Shown here in pieces: positions 1 to 6,596 of a DNA stretch of 20,185 bases (positions are counted from its first letter, which is position 1; every line of letters begins with the position of its first letter). Below the pieces are notes generated by a model. It saw only the letters and a program-made list of their open reading frames with translations, was not told where the DNA came from and ran no database searches. Source of the DNA: CAYFLR01 sp964343805 (GTDB lineage Bacteria > Bdellovibrionota_B > Oligoflexia > CAYFLR01); NCBI GenBank assembly GCA_964343805.1, contig CAYFLR010000083.1, positions 1-20,185 of the forward strand, in the 5' to 3' direction. The translations under genes were made by a program, and so were the position numbers.

Positions 1-159
1 AGTATCTCTTATCCAGGCTTGTTTTACCAGGACTAAAATTAGAAAAGGTTTAAGTGCCCGACCTGCAGAGCAGTTTTCACTGAGATAGTTGATGGCATAA
101 AGCTGGGGTTTGACCAAACCCCATTCATCGGTCCACTTTCTAGTGTAACATAATTGCAT
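1..159 (-). CDS. Partial hypothetical ORF running off the window start
   Basis: A minus-strand frame stays open for 53 codons from an ATG at 157-159 to the window edge, so the C-terminus is missing. The residues have a normal mix (KWTDEWGLVKPQLYAINYLS, then a hydrophobic stretch) and I do not recognise a family. The ATG lies just outside the presumed end of an IS3-type relic, so the real gene may have started elsewhere and been cut. It could also be a chance open frame. Support is only frame length and composition. Confidence 0.3.
   Translation of the reverse strand, partial: MQLCYTRKWTDEWGLVKPQLYAINYLSENCSAGRALKPFLILVLVKQAWIRDT
104..123. repeat. Perfect 20-bp palindrome
   Basis: TGGGGTTTG and CAAACCCCA form a perfect 9-bp inverted repeat around a 2-base centre. 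It lies inside the possible partial ORF at 1-159, where it would encode WGLVKPQ, so it may be incidental. The G/C-rich arms stand out in AT-rich sequence. With a 2-base centre it would act as a dyad protein-binding site rather than an RNA hairpin. Confidence 0.5.
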
Positions 160-400
160 TGTGAGGTTCCCCCAGAATTGGGTCCACTTTTAAGGTTAGT
201 TTTCTACTTCANNNNNNNNNNNNNNNNNNNNNNNNNNNNNNNNNNNNNNNNNNNNNNNNNNNNNNNNNNNNNNNNNNNNNNNNNNNNNNNNNNNNNNNNN
301 NNNNNNNNNNNNNNNNNNNNNNNNNNNNNNNNNNNNNNNNCACGCCACTTCTCTATGATCTCCTTGGCATCTGGGGCGGTCCGGCGATCCGGGGAGTCTT
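160..400 (-). mobile_element. 3' end of an IS3-type element (relic, spans assembly gap)
   Basis: On the minus strand the codons next to the N-run (341-398) read DRRTAPDAKEIIEKWR. This resembles the segment before the final conserved block of IS3-family OrfB transposases (the '...AKE.IE.WR.DYN' region). Beyond the gap, 161-190 ends in a terminal-repeat-like sequence (minus strand: AAAAGTGGACCCAATTCTGG, then GGGAACCTCA), as expected 3' of OrfB. Gap size and order both fit an IS3 right end. The upstream part of the element is absent: from about 390 the sequence switches to a different transposase. The GC-rich codons at 341-400 differ from their surroundings, so a misjoined contig is an alternative. 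Confidence 0.45.
212..340. other. Assembly gap (129 N)
   Basis: A run of N bases. It hides the end of the IS3-type transposase and limits any claim about the junction between the two insertion-sequence relics. Two further gaps of 10 N lie at 8162-8171 and 19078-19087; their uniform length suggests placeholders of unknown true size. Confidence 0.99.
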
Positions 401-1177
401 TACATGTTTGACGTCATAATAGTCTTTTAAAAATATTTTTAACCATTTACCGTAGACTCCATCCCGGTCCGATATCAAAACGTCTGGAAGGTTATCAGTA
501 AAAGAAAAATGACTTTTTAAAATGTTTTTAAGCCATACCTCACATGGGCATAAAGTAGTTTCCCAAAGGACGATCTGTCTTGTATGAGTATCTATAATGA
601 AAAAAATATAAAGCCTTTGCAAAAATATGGTTTCAACACAAAAGAAATCACATCCGCTCCCGGCCGGGCAAAGAACCGTTTGCCCTGGTTTTTAAGAAAG
701 ATATTCCAGCTATAAGAAGTTCTTCTGGGTCTATCATCGATGCCGTATTCTTTTAAAATCTTAGTAATAGTCCTTTTACAGAGTTTTATGCCAATTTTCT
801 TAAGCTCTCCCATTATTCGCTTGCTTCATTGCTATTATCTGTTTTTTGATATCATCGGTCACTGGTGGTCGTCCAACCTTTCTCTTGTTAAAACTCCATT
901 TACGTTTAACCAGCATCCCTTGCCAAGAGATAACGGTTGCAGGTTTCACAAGCATAATTTTATCCATAAAGATTCGATAATGCTTGTAAATGAATAAGTA
1001 GAAGAAACGATCTAGGCTCATGATACGAGGTTTCCCTCGTTTTCTCTTTAGAATTAGGTTTTCTTTTCTAAGAATGGCAATCTCAAGATCCTTATCCGAA
1101 ATGACAAATAGTCCACAGATGGATGAAAATATAATTCTTAATATGAAGAAGACAAATTCCCAAAACATGTCCAGCAT
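376..1177 (-). pseudogene. Decayed integrase-core (rve, DDE) transposase
   Basis: Three minus-strand frames join into one integrase-core transposase. 800-1177 gives the N-terminal part with the KVGRPPVTDDIKKQIIAMK linker/helix-turn-helix. 592-813 continues with GELKKIGIKLCKRTITKILK and the YGIDDRP segment. 353-622 carries most of the catalytic domain (RLYIFFIIDTHTRQIVLWET, then LISDRDGVYGKWL). The first catalytic Asp lies in CDFFCVET, readable only in the frame of the third segment. The second is in SDRDG. The catalytic Glu region is missing because the sequence changes identity at about 395. Between segments one and two about eight expected codons are deleted, and between two and three there is a frameshift at a GGCCGG run near 660. 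It cannot make an active transposase. Confidence 0.72.
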
Positions 1178-1265
1178 AATACAGGAATATATTGATTTTG
1201 ACAGACTAGCGGAAAATATTTTAGAGTGTTATGATCGCCGATTGGTAGGGTTGATGGATAAGTAG

Positions 1266-1436
1266 CTATTACACGATGCCAAGCCTCTTTATATATCGTC
1301 TTACGGAAATTCAGCTGTAACGCTAATTCCTCATGGTCGTGGAAAGATATATGTGATGGGATGGAATATAAATGCCACCTCTGAAGACTCTGCCAAAGTT
1401 TGGAAGCAATTAATTTATGACTTATTATCTGGTTAG
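1266..1436 (+). pseudogene. C-terminal fragment of an unidentified protein
   Basis: Directly after an in-frame TAG at 1263-1265, 56 codons read as convincing protein: LHDAKPLYISSYGNSAVTLI, then a stretch with GRGKIYVMGWNINATSEDSA, ending KVWKQLIYDLLSG and a stop. The G-x-I-Y-V-M-G-W-x-x-N pattern resembles the C-terminal strand of glutamine-amidotransferase-like or ThuA-like domains in exported proteins ('GG.vi.lG.d'), but that is only a resemblance. No start or upstream part is visible. The upstream sequence is the transposase relic, so this is probably the tail of a host gene cut by that element. Confidence 0.42.
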
Positions 1437-1461
1437 ATTAGCTGTCCGGCCTTAGATATTC

Positions 1462-3927
1462 TTATTCCGATAATTGACTTTCATCATTATTATTTTGGTT
1501 TTTTTCTAGTTCATACTTTTCAATGTGTTTGAGCAGCTGTTCTTGTACCACCTCATCCATAATGAGTTTGGAGGCAATGCCACAGGTCTTAGGATCTTTT
1601 TTACACTGTTCTCCTGCTAAATAGCGAGCATAAGGCATATTACTGACGCGGATGGCTTCTAAGATTCGGAAGGGGAAAAAGCGAGGATCCGATCCGCTGA
1701 CTTTGGCGTAATCATCCACTTGCTCTATTTTGAGTTCTCGTAAAATAGAAAAGGGGAGATTCAAATGGCGAATGGTCCAAGTTTCTCCATTCTTCAATTT
1801 AAATTGAGCGATCTGTTTAAATTGCATGTCCTCTTTTTTCTCTTGGATCATAAACTTATCACCGGCCATCTCAAATCCAGCAACAATCTCTGCTCCTTTT
1901 TCACAGCCTTCTCTTCCTTGACTTTGGTAAATTATGGTATCTGTACTTATAAAATAGGCTTTAATAGTGCTGCAATGGTTCTCTTTTAAAAGTTCAGCGG
2001 CCTCCACATTGATGAGTGGAAATTTTGCTTCTAATAAATCGCAGTCCTCTTTCATGCAGACATCTTCCTCTTCTCCTGCTACCAGTTGAGCTTCTTGCCG
2101 AACCTGTCTAACCGCCTGGAGGACTCTATCTCGGGCGGCATTTTCTAAACGAATTTTATTTACTTCCAGCTGTTTAACTCTTAATTCCATTCGATCAGAA
2201 CTGCTTCTTAAGCGCTCATACTCCGCTGTAGCTCGATCAGCTTTTTGTATGTTCGAATCCATCTGTTGACTAAAAACGGCATCCATCCTGGCTTGGGTTC
2301 TTTCTAATTTTTGTATTGCTGCTTCATGATCTTGTTGGGCAGTAGTCATAGCTGAACTTAATTCGTTTAAATCACTAGGTATATTAACACTTTCAACCAG
2401 CCTTCCCCCTCTCATTTCAACTTGTTGAGTGAGTTCATCAATCCGGTCTTGGCCTTCCATTTTATCCACTTCGAGTATGACCATAGCCGTGGAAGCTTCA
2501 CTGCGAGTTTCGGCATTGGCGAGTGCCTCTTTTTCATCCCCACAGAAGAAACAATCTTTTGCCTCCTGCTGGGCTTTTTCAAGAGCTTGATCGTCTTGCC
2601 AGGATTGATCAAGAGCGGTGGCTGCATCTTTCATATTGCCTTCATAGGGGTGGTATTCAATTTTAATGGTCATCCCATCTTTCATACCACCTTGTATTTC
2701 TCCATCTACCCGATTGATGGGGTGCCTATTCTCATCGTGACTCACAGCTACATCGGCCTTTACGTATAAGTCTTCGTGAGCTCCGTCCACTTTAATATCA
2801 GTCGTTCGTTCAGAATTGGGAACTCCTTCTTCCTGGTTGGGGCGAACCGACCAGGTAAGAACACTGTCTTTTTGATTTAAAGGGACTTGACCCTCCCTGT
2901 TATCTGTGATGACAAGACCCTTATCTTTGCCGTTGGGATCGGGAATCTCATCCCGGTCAAACGCTGTGATCTGTGCATTAGTAGAATAGGGGGTGTTGGG
3001 ATCTGCTTTGAGACGAACCTCGCCTTCTCCACTTACTCGAGCCGCTAAAGGAATACTTTCATCGTTATTAAATTCAAGGCGGGTTTTAGCATAGACTGAT
3101 CCCATATCAGCATTGGCATCCACCACTGCCACTTTATCGTTTTGCCAAACATCTATGGCTTGACCAATTAAACCGGGGTTCACTCGATTAACCGCTGCCT
3201 GAGCTTTCAAATAATTGCCAATGCCTCCTTTTTCTTTTGCCTCCATCAAAACATCAACCGTTTTGTTCCCTTCTCGGATTAGGGCATCTTGAGCTGCATC
3301 CAGTACGGCATCTTTTTCAGGTCCATCAGGCATGGCGAGAGCTTCCGTTCGGCAAGCCACTAAATTATTGATAGCTGAAGATTTATCTTCTCTCACTTTC
3401 TCTACAAATTTTTCATCGTACTGGGTTGATCCAAAGGTGGCCAAGGGGCTGGCATTATACTTTGCCCCCTTTTCAATTTTGCTAATTCGGTCCAGGGCGG
3501 AAGAGTGTTGGCTGATGGAGGATAATCGATCCTCTTTAGTTCCCCCACACATTCCACCCGATGAACTGACTAAACAAGCTACTTCATCGGCAGCTCCCGG
3601 GAACTCTTTGGGTTCGTATTGAAATAAATCAGAGTTTGCTTTATGGCTGGTGGCGATTTCTTCCATGGTAGAACTCACCAGATTTGCGCTATTTTGATAA
3701 AAAGAGATATAGAGTACCGTCGGGCCTTCTTGAGCAATCCACTTAGGTTTTTGTGCCTCAGAATGCTCTTTTGGAGCGGTAGAGGGAGCGGCTTGAGGAT
3801 TGGATGGCTGTTTATTAGTTCTGCTTTTGATTCGATAATCGGTGTTTTGGCCGCAGTTCTGGTACAATAACACCAAGGTAAGCAGGGTTATAGAAGTGAT
3901 GAAAAGCACCACCTTTTTTGCTTTCAT
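1462..3927 (-). CDS. Large coiled-coil lipoprotein of unknown function
   Basis: The 821-aa product starts MKAKKVVLFITSITLLTLVL and then LYQNCGQ: a charged N-terminus, a hydrophobic core and a Cys at residue 25, typical of a lipoprotein signal (the Gln-Asn-Cys ending recurs in Bdellovibrio-type lipoproteins). I chose the ATG at 3925-3927 because GGAGGGGAAC lies just upstream; a GTG four codons earlier falls inside that ribosome-binding site. After a low-complexity linker the middle part is polar, and roughly residues 490-650 form a long heptad-rich coiled coil (EAAIQKLERTQARMDAVFSQ and following). The C-terminal ~180 residues look globular with several cysteines. No catalytic motif is recognised. 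It lies 126 bp downstream of the pseudoprotease gene on the same strand, and co-transcription is possible. An envelope structural role is inferred only. Confidence 0.88.
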   Translation of the reverse strand: MKAKKVVLFITSITLLTLVLLYQNCGQNTDYRIKSRTNKQPSNPQAAPSTAPKEHSEAQKPKWIAQEGPTVLYISFYQNSANLVSSTMEEIATSHKANSDLFQYEPKEFPGAADEVACLVSSSGGMCGGTKEDRLSSISQHSSALDRISKIEKGAKYNASPLATFGSTQYDEKFVEKVREDKSSAINNLVACRTEALAMPDGPEKDAVLDAAQDALIREGNKTVDVLMEAKEKGGIGNYLKAQAAVNRVNPGLIGQAIDVWQNDKVAVVDANADMGSVYAKTRLEFNNDESIPLAARVSGEGEVRLKADPNTPYSTNAQITAFDRDEIPDPNGKDKGLVITDNREGQVPLNQKDSVLTWSVRPNQEEGVPNSERTTDIKVDGAHEDLYVKADVAVSHDENRHPINRVDGEIQGGMKDGMTIKIEYHPYEGNMKDAATALDQSWQDDQALEKAQQEAKDCFFCGDEKEALANAETRSEASTAMVILEVDKMEGQDRIDELTQQVEMRGGRLVESVNIPSDLNELSSAMTTAQQDHEAAIQKLERTQARMDAVFSQQMDSNIQKADRATAEYERLRSSSDRMELRVKQLEVNKIRLENAARDRVLQAVRQVRQEAQLVAGEEEDVCMKEDCDLLEAKFPLINVEAAELLKENHCSTIKAYFISTDTIIYQSQGREGCEKGAEIVAGFEMAGDKFMIQEKKEDMQFKQIAQFKLKNGETWTIRHLNLPFSILRELKIEQVDDYAKVSGSDPRFFPFRILEAIRVSNMPYARYLAGEQCKKDPKTCGIASKLIMDEVVQEQLLKHIEKYELEKNQNNNDESQLSE

Positions 3928-4053
3928 GTTCCCCTCCACAAGGATTCATCAAAAGAGCTATCATTAATGTTGTATAACTCCTTGTCGGAGAGATAGGATA
4001 AGAACTCTAAGATTCTCTATTTTCTTTAAAATTATAGGAGGTTAAGTATTCAC

Positions 4054-4905
4054 TTATAAAGGGGTAATTTTGGCCTCTAAGGCTTTGATGGCTGCAGCCC
4101 AAATTTTGTGAGAGAGAGCAATATTTGCAACCATATGATAATATCGAGAAAAGTATCTATCAGCGGATTTTATATGTCCCGGAGTCATGGCAGAAACTTG
4201 CAGAGCAATAATACAGAGCTGGTCATCGCAAGGAACAAACAGAGGCGCACCGGCAGAACCTGATTCGGAATCACAGTTATGCAATAATACGCCAGGCCAA
4301 TCACTCTCATAGTGGTGTTTAATGGTGCATTTTTCTTGGAGCTGTAGGAAGGTTTTACTCAAATCGGCTTCTTTCGCCATACTAGCCATTTGCACATCCT
4401 GGTCTGTTTCCGGTGTGATATCGCTCAACTTCAAAAAGGGGAGGGGATTTCCATTCATATCAATGGGGTGATGCTCAAGAACCAATATGGCCCAATCCTT
4501 AATGCGCTCAGCTTTTTCGGTCTGGGGATCAAATCCACCAAAAGAAGCATCAATCACCAACATTTTTTGAATATCTTCGGGGTTTGGCCCTAAATTGGCT
4601 TGGGGTACGAAGTGGATTTGCGGTTCATTGTCAAAAGAAAAATCTTTATGTGGAACGCATTCATTAGTGGTTAAGACCAATCTTACTCCAACCAATGAGC
4701 CTGTACAAGCAACTTTGTTGTCCACCGTAATAGCTCCGACGCTTTTCAAGAAAGTATCACTTTTGGGTTTAACCGGGACACGGTTGTCTTTTCCATAGAT
4801 ATGTTTGACATCGCTTCCCTTTTCATCATCTCTATTTTTGCACTGGGTAGCGCTGCCAAGGATCGTCATTACTAAAAACAATTGAAACATTTTTTTGAGA
4901 AACAT
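4054..4905 (-). CDS. Trypsin-fold lipoprotein, predicted inactive protease
   Basis: The 283-aa protein has a lipoprotein-type signal (LVMTILGSATQC, Cys22) followed by a chymotrypsin-fold domain. Landmarks: FLKSVGAITVDNKVACTGSLVG (as two short strands), VRLVLTTNEC at residues 75-83, KDWAILVLE at 136-144, and HNCDSESGSAGAPLF at 209-223. In active relatives the second landmark is TAAHC and the last is G-x-S-G-x-P. Here the histidine position is Glu82 and the nucleophile position, three residues before the Pro, is Ala218; the catalytic Asp (137) remains. I see no frameshift and the fold landmarks are intact, so this reads as a pseudoprotease rather than a decaying gene. It may bind rather than cut its partner. 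It lies upstream of the coiled-coil lipoprotein gene on the same strand. Confidence 0.85.
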   Translation of the reverse strand: MFLKKMFQLFLVMTILGSATQCKNRDDEKGSDVKHIYGKDNRVPVKPKSDTFLKSVGAITVDNKVACTGSLVGVRLVLTTNECVPHKDFSFDNEPQIHFVPQANLGPNPEDIQKMLVIDASFGGFDPQTEKAERIKDWAILVLEHHPIDMNGNPLPFLKLSDITPETDQDVQMASMAKEADLSKTFLQLQEKCTIKHHYESDWPGVLLHNCDSESGSAGAPLFVPCDDQLCIIALQVSAMTPGHIKSADRYFSRYYHMVANIALSHKIWAAAIKALEAKITPL

Positions 4906-4925
4906 ATTTTAGTCCTAATTTTAAA

Positions 4926-4943
4926 GTGACACTAGTGACACCA
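4926..4943. promoter_or_regulatory. 9-bp tandem repeat / dyad upstream of pseudoprotease gene
   Basis: GTGACACTA is followed directly by GTGACACCA (8 of 9 bases equal), and the junction forms the palindrome CACTAGTG. It sits 21-38 bp upstream of the minus-strand start codon at 4905, where an operator or the promoter region would be expected. No convincing -35/-10 pair was found, so the role is inferred from position only. Confidence 0.35.
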
Positions 4944-5074
4944 GTTCTTAGCATTTATCGGTCAACTTCAAACTTTTATTAACTAAAAAATAATTTTTTT
5001 ATCAATTACTGGTAAGAGGTGAAAAAGTTTAACGATTATTGAAAGGATGATGGGTGCTTACATATAAAGAGCCG

Positions 5075-5148
5075 CCAGTTAGTGAGGAATCTAACTGGGG
5101 GCCCTAACTCGATTTGTTCGAGTGTAAGGATGGAGTAGGAAATCCTTA
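5075..5148. ncRNA. Three consecutive perfect hairpins
   Basis: Within 74 bases there are three perfect stem-loops: CCAGTTAG/CTAACTGG (5075-5082 with 5091-5098, loop 8), ACTCGA/TCGAGT (5107-5112 with 5118-5123, loop 5) and TAAGGAT/ATCCTTA (5125-5131 with 5142-5148, loop 10). The last overlaps the stop codon of the LRR pseudogene read on the minus strand. No long T run follows on either strand, so a classic intrinsic terminator is not shown. It could be a 3'-end RNA structure of the LRR transcript, a small RNA or a mobile-element end. Confidence 0.5.
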
Positions 5149-5455
5149 ATCTATTTCTAAAGAGATATCTACACTGAAGCCATATGTTTTACTGCCATCG
5201 GAGGTAAAGTAATAACTCAGAGTTCGAATGGCTGGTGAGATCTCTCTGCGTCTTGCACAATTGTTGTTCCAGAGTCGTAAGTGGTTCTAAGTCAGCTATC
5301 TGTGTGTTATTAAATACAAGGGTTTCTAATCTAGGCATGCGATATAGGAACTTCGCATCTTTCAAGTGAACTGATCAAATTCCAAGACTTTTCAATTGAG
5401 GCAGATGGAGTTTATCTAATGATTTGACCTCTATATCTGTCAAACTTAAATACTC
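5146..5455 (-). pseudogene. C-terminal half of a leucine-rich-repeat protein (broken)
   Basis: The minus strand reads EYLSLTDIEVKSLDKLHLPQ, then LKSLGI, a TGA (5375-5377), then SVHLKDAKFLYRMPRLETLV and FNNTQIADLEPLTTL. This is the L-x-x-L-x-L-x-x-x-x-I-x-D-L-x-P-L spacing of bacterial LRRs. Near 5260-5280 the frame shifts, and the other frame gives a natural C-terminus, LRLWNNNCARRREISPAIRT and then YYFTSDGSKTYGFSVDISLE, before TAA at 5146-5148. The N-terminal half (signal peptide and cap) is absent: an in-frame stop precedes 5455. One internal stop plus one frameshift plus 5' loss make this a pseudogene unless the assembly is faulty. Two other fragments of the same kind occur at 13004 and 18726. 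Confidence 0.7.
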
Positions 5456-5541
5456 TTACGCTGACTAAATCGCCAAAAACGGAAAAATGTAACAGCCACA
5501 ATCACGGCCATACTTAATTCTAAAAGAACGTCAAACATCAT
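5446..5541 (-). CDS. Possible 31-aa single-span membrane peptide
   Basis: An ATG-ATG start at 5536-5541 opens a 31-codon frame. It encodes MMFDVLLELSMAVIVAVTFF followed by a basic tail (RFWRFSQRKSI). One hydrophobic helix with an Arg/Lys-rich C-terminus is the layout of small membrane peptides, including some type I toxins, but I recognise no family. There is no strong Shine-Dalgarno sequence (only TAGGGTG upstream). Its end overlaps the first codons of the LRR pseudogene frame. It may also be leftover coding sequence of a lost gene. Confidence 0.35.
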   Translation of the reverse strand: MMFDVLLELSMAVIVAVTFFRFWRFSQRKSI

Positions 5542-5564
5542 AATCTACACCCTACAGTTGGCAA

Positions 5565-6398
5565 TTACGGTTCAGGAAGAGGTGGCGGTGGATCATTGAT
5601 CAACATCTGAATTACATTTAGTGGGGCTTTATAAGGATAATTTTCTAGAAGTTGACTGGTAGTTTTATCTAGCTCTGGAAGTTCATACACCTTAACATTG
5701 ATACTACCTGATGGAGTACATACTGGGTGACCCGGCCCATCATCCACCCATTCAATAAAAGAATCTACATCTGATTTCTCATGTAAAGTGGCCTCACTCT
5801 CACTTCTGGCAGAGTATAACTTATTACCTTCACCATGATATGTGGCCATGGGATGAAAATCAGAGACAACACATTTCCCCGCACAAGAATCTTCCGCATA
5901 ACCACAGTATTTATCCACAAAGCCCGTTCTTACATTTAGCTTTAGGGCGTGGACTGCAAGGACTGAATCCCTGACTATAATAGTGGGACTACCCGACAAA
6001 AACTGCAAAGCCTGATCAGCTGTTGTAATACCAATGAGGTTTCCATCACTATCCACCACATCATAGCTTGGAAGTCTTATATTAATATCTGCTATCATTT
6101 CTTTATTCACCCTGATTTGATCTAAAATGGGTACCATTTTATGATTTTCATCACATTTAAAAAGTCCATCCTTTTCTCCAACGTAGTATATTTTATCTTT
6201 GTTCTTTTCGTTGCAATCGGGAAGATCTTTTTTAGCTGTAACTCCAACTAGGTTATTCCCTATACCTTCTTTAGCTTTTTGATCTAGGTCCTCTTTTGTC
6301 TCTTCTCCCTTCTTCTCTATCCCAGGTCCCTCTCCCTCTTTAGTATCCATATTCCCCTCGCAACCAATTAAAAATAAAAATACCAAAAGATACTTCAC
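5565..6398 (-). CDS. Lipoprotein with Cys-paired 'IYYV' module
   Basis: I place the start at GTG 6396-6398, five bases after GGAGG; the longer TTG frame begins inside that site. The 277-aa product begins MKYLLVFLFLIGCEG (Cys13), a clear lipoprotein signal, followed by a charged Glu/Lys/Gly linker to about residue 50. Next comes LPDCNEKNKDKIYYVGEKDG, ending LFKCD. This Cys-x(n)-[IL]YYV-x(n)-F-x-C module is common in exported proteins of Bdellovibrio-like bacteria, often before fibre or repeat domains. The C-terminal part has two close cysteine groups (YCGYAEDSCAGKC) suggesting disulphides, and ends in a Pro-rich tail (NDPPPPLPEP). No enzyme motif is seen; a surface role is inferred. A promoter-like pair lies upstream at 6441-6469. 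Confidence 0.85.
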   Translation of the reverse strand: MKYLLVFLFLIGCEGNMDTKEGEGPGIEKKGEETKEDLDQKAKEGIGNNLVGVTAKKDLPDCNEKNKDKIYYVGEKDGLFKCDENHKMVPILDQIRVNKEMIADINIRLPSYDVVDSDGNLIGITTADQALQFLSGSPTIIVRDSVLAVHALKLNVRTGFVDKYCGYAEDSCAGKCVVSDFHPMATYHGEGNKLYSARSESEATLHEKSDVDSFIEWVDDGPGHPVCTPSGSINVKVYELPELDKTTSQLLENYPYKAPLNVIQMLINDPPPPLPEP

Positions 6399-6440
6399 GG
6401 AGACCTCCAAATGCTTAAACTTTCAATGTTTTTAAGCTCA

Positions 6441-6469
6441 ATGATATCCTATTAAAATAACACCTACAA
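6441..6469 (-). promoter_or_regulatory. Sigma-70-type promoter for the lipoprotein gene at 6398
   Basis: Read on the minus strand: TTGTAG (-35, 6464-6469), a 17-bp spacer and TATCAT (-10, 6441-6446, five of six consensus bases). Transcription would start near 6434, about 36 bases before the GTG start. Confidence 0.5.
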
Positions 6470-6529
6470 GACATCGGTATCCTGCTGAAACAGCTCACTT
6501 AAATTCCTTACTTCATTCATAGAGTGGAA

Positions 6530-6557
6530 TTAACCGGACCGTTTATACTTTTATTAT
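6530..6557 (+). promoter_or_regulatory. Weak promoter candidate for the metallopeptidase gene
   Basis: TTAACC (6530-6535), a 16-bp spacer and TATTAT (6552-6557, five of six -10 bases). It lies about 40 bp before the ATG at 6597 and diverges from the 6441-6469 promoter. The -35 match is poor. Confidence 0.3.
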
Positions 6558-6596
6558 GTGAGTGAATATCTACTTAAGGTGTATTACAATTGAAAA

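Noticed and set aside
2422..2769. Plus-strand open frame inside the large lipoprotein gene
   Set aside because: It is antisense to a well-supported coding frame with a lipoprotein signal and coiled coil; a shadow frame.
5071..5148. Integron attC site
   Set aside because: The hairpins lack the conserved RYYYAAC...GTTRRRY core pair in the right order, and no integrase or cassette array is present.
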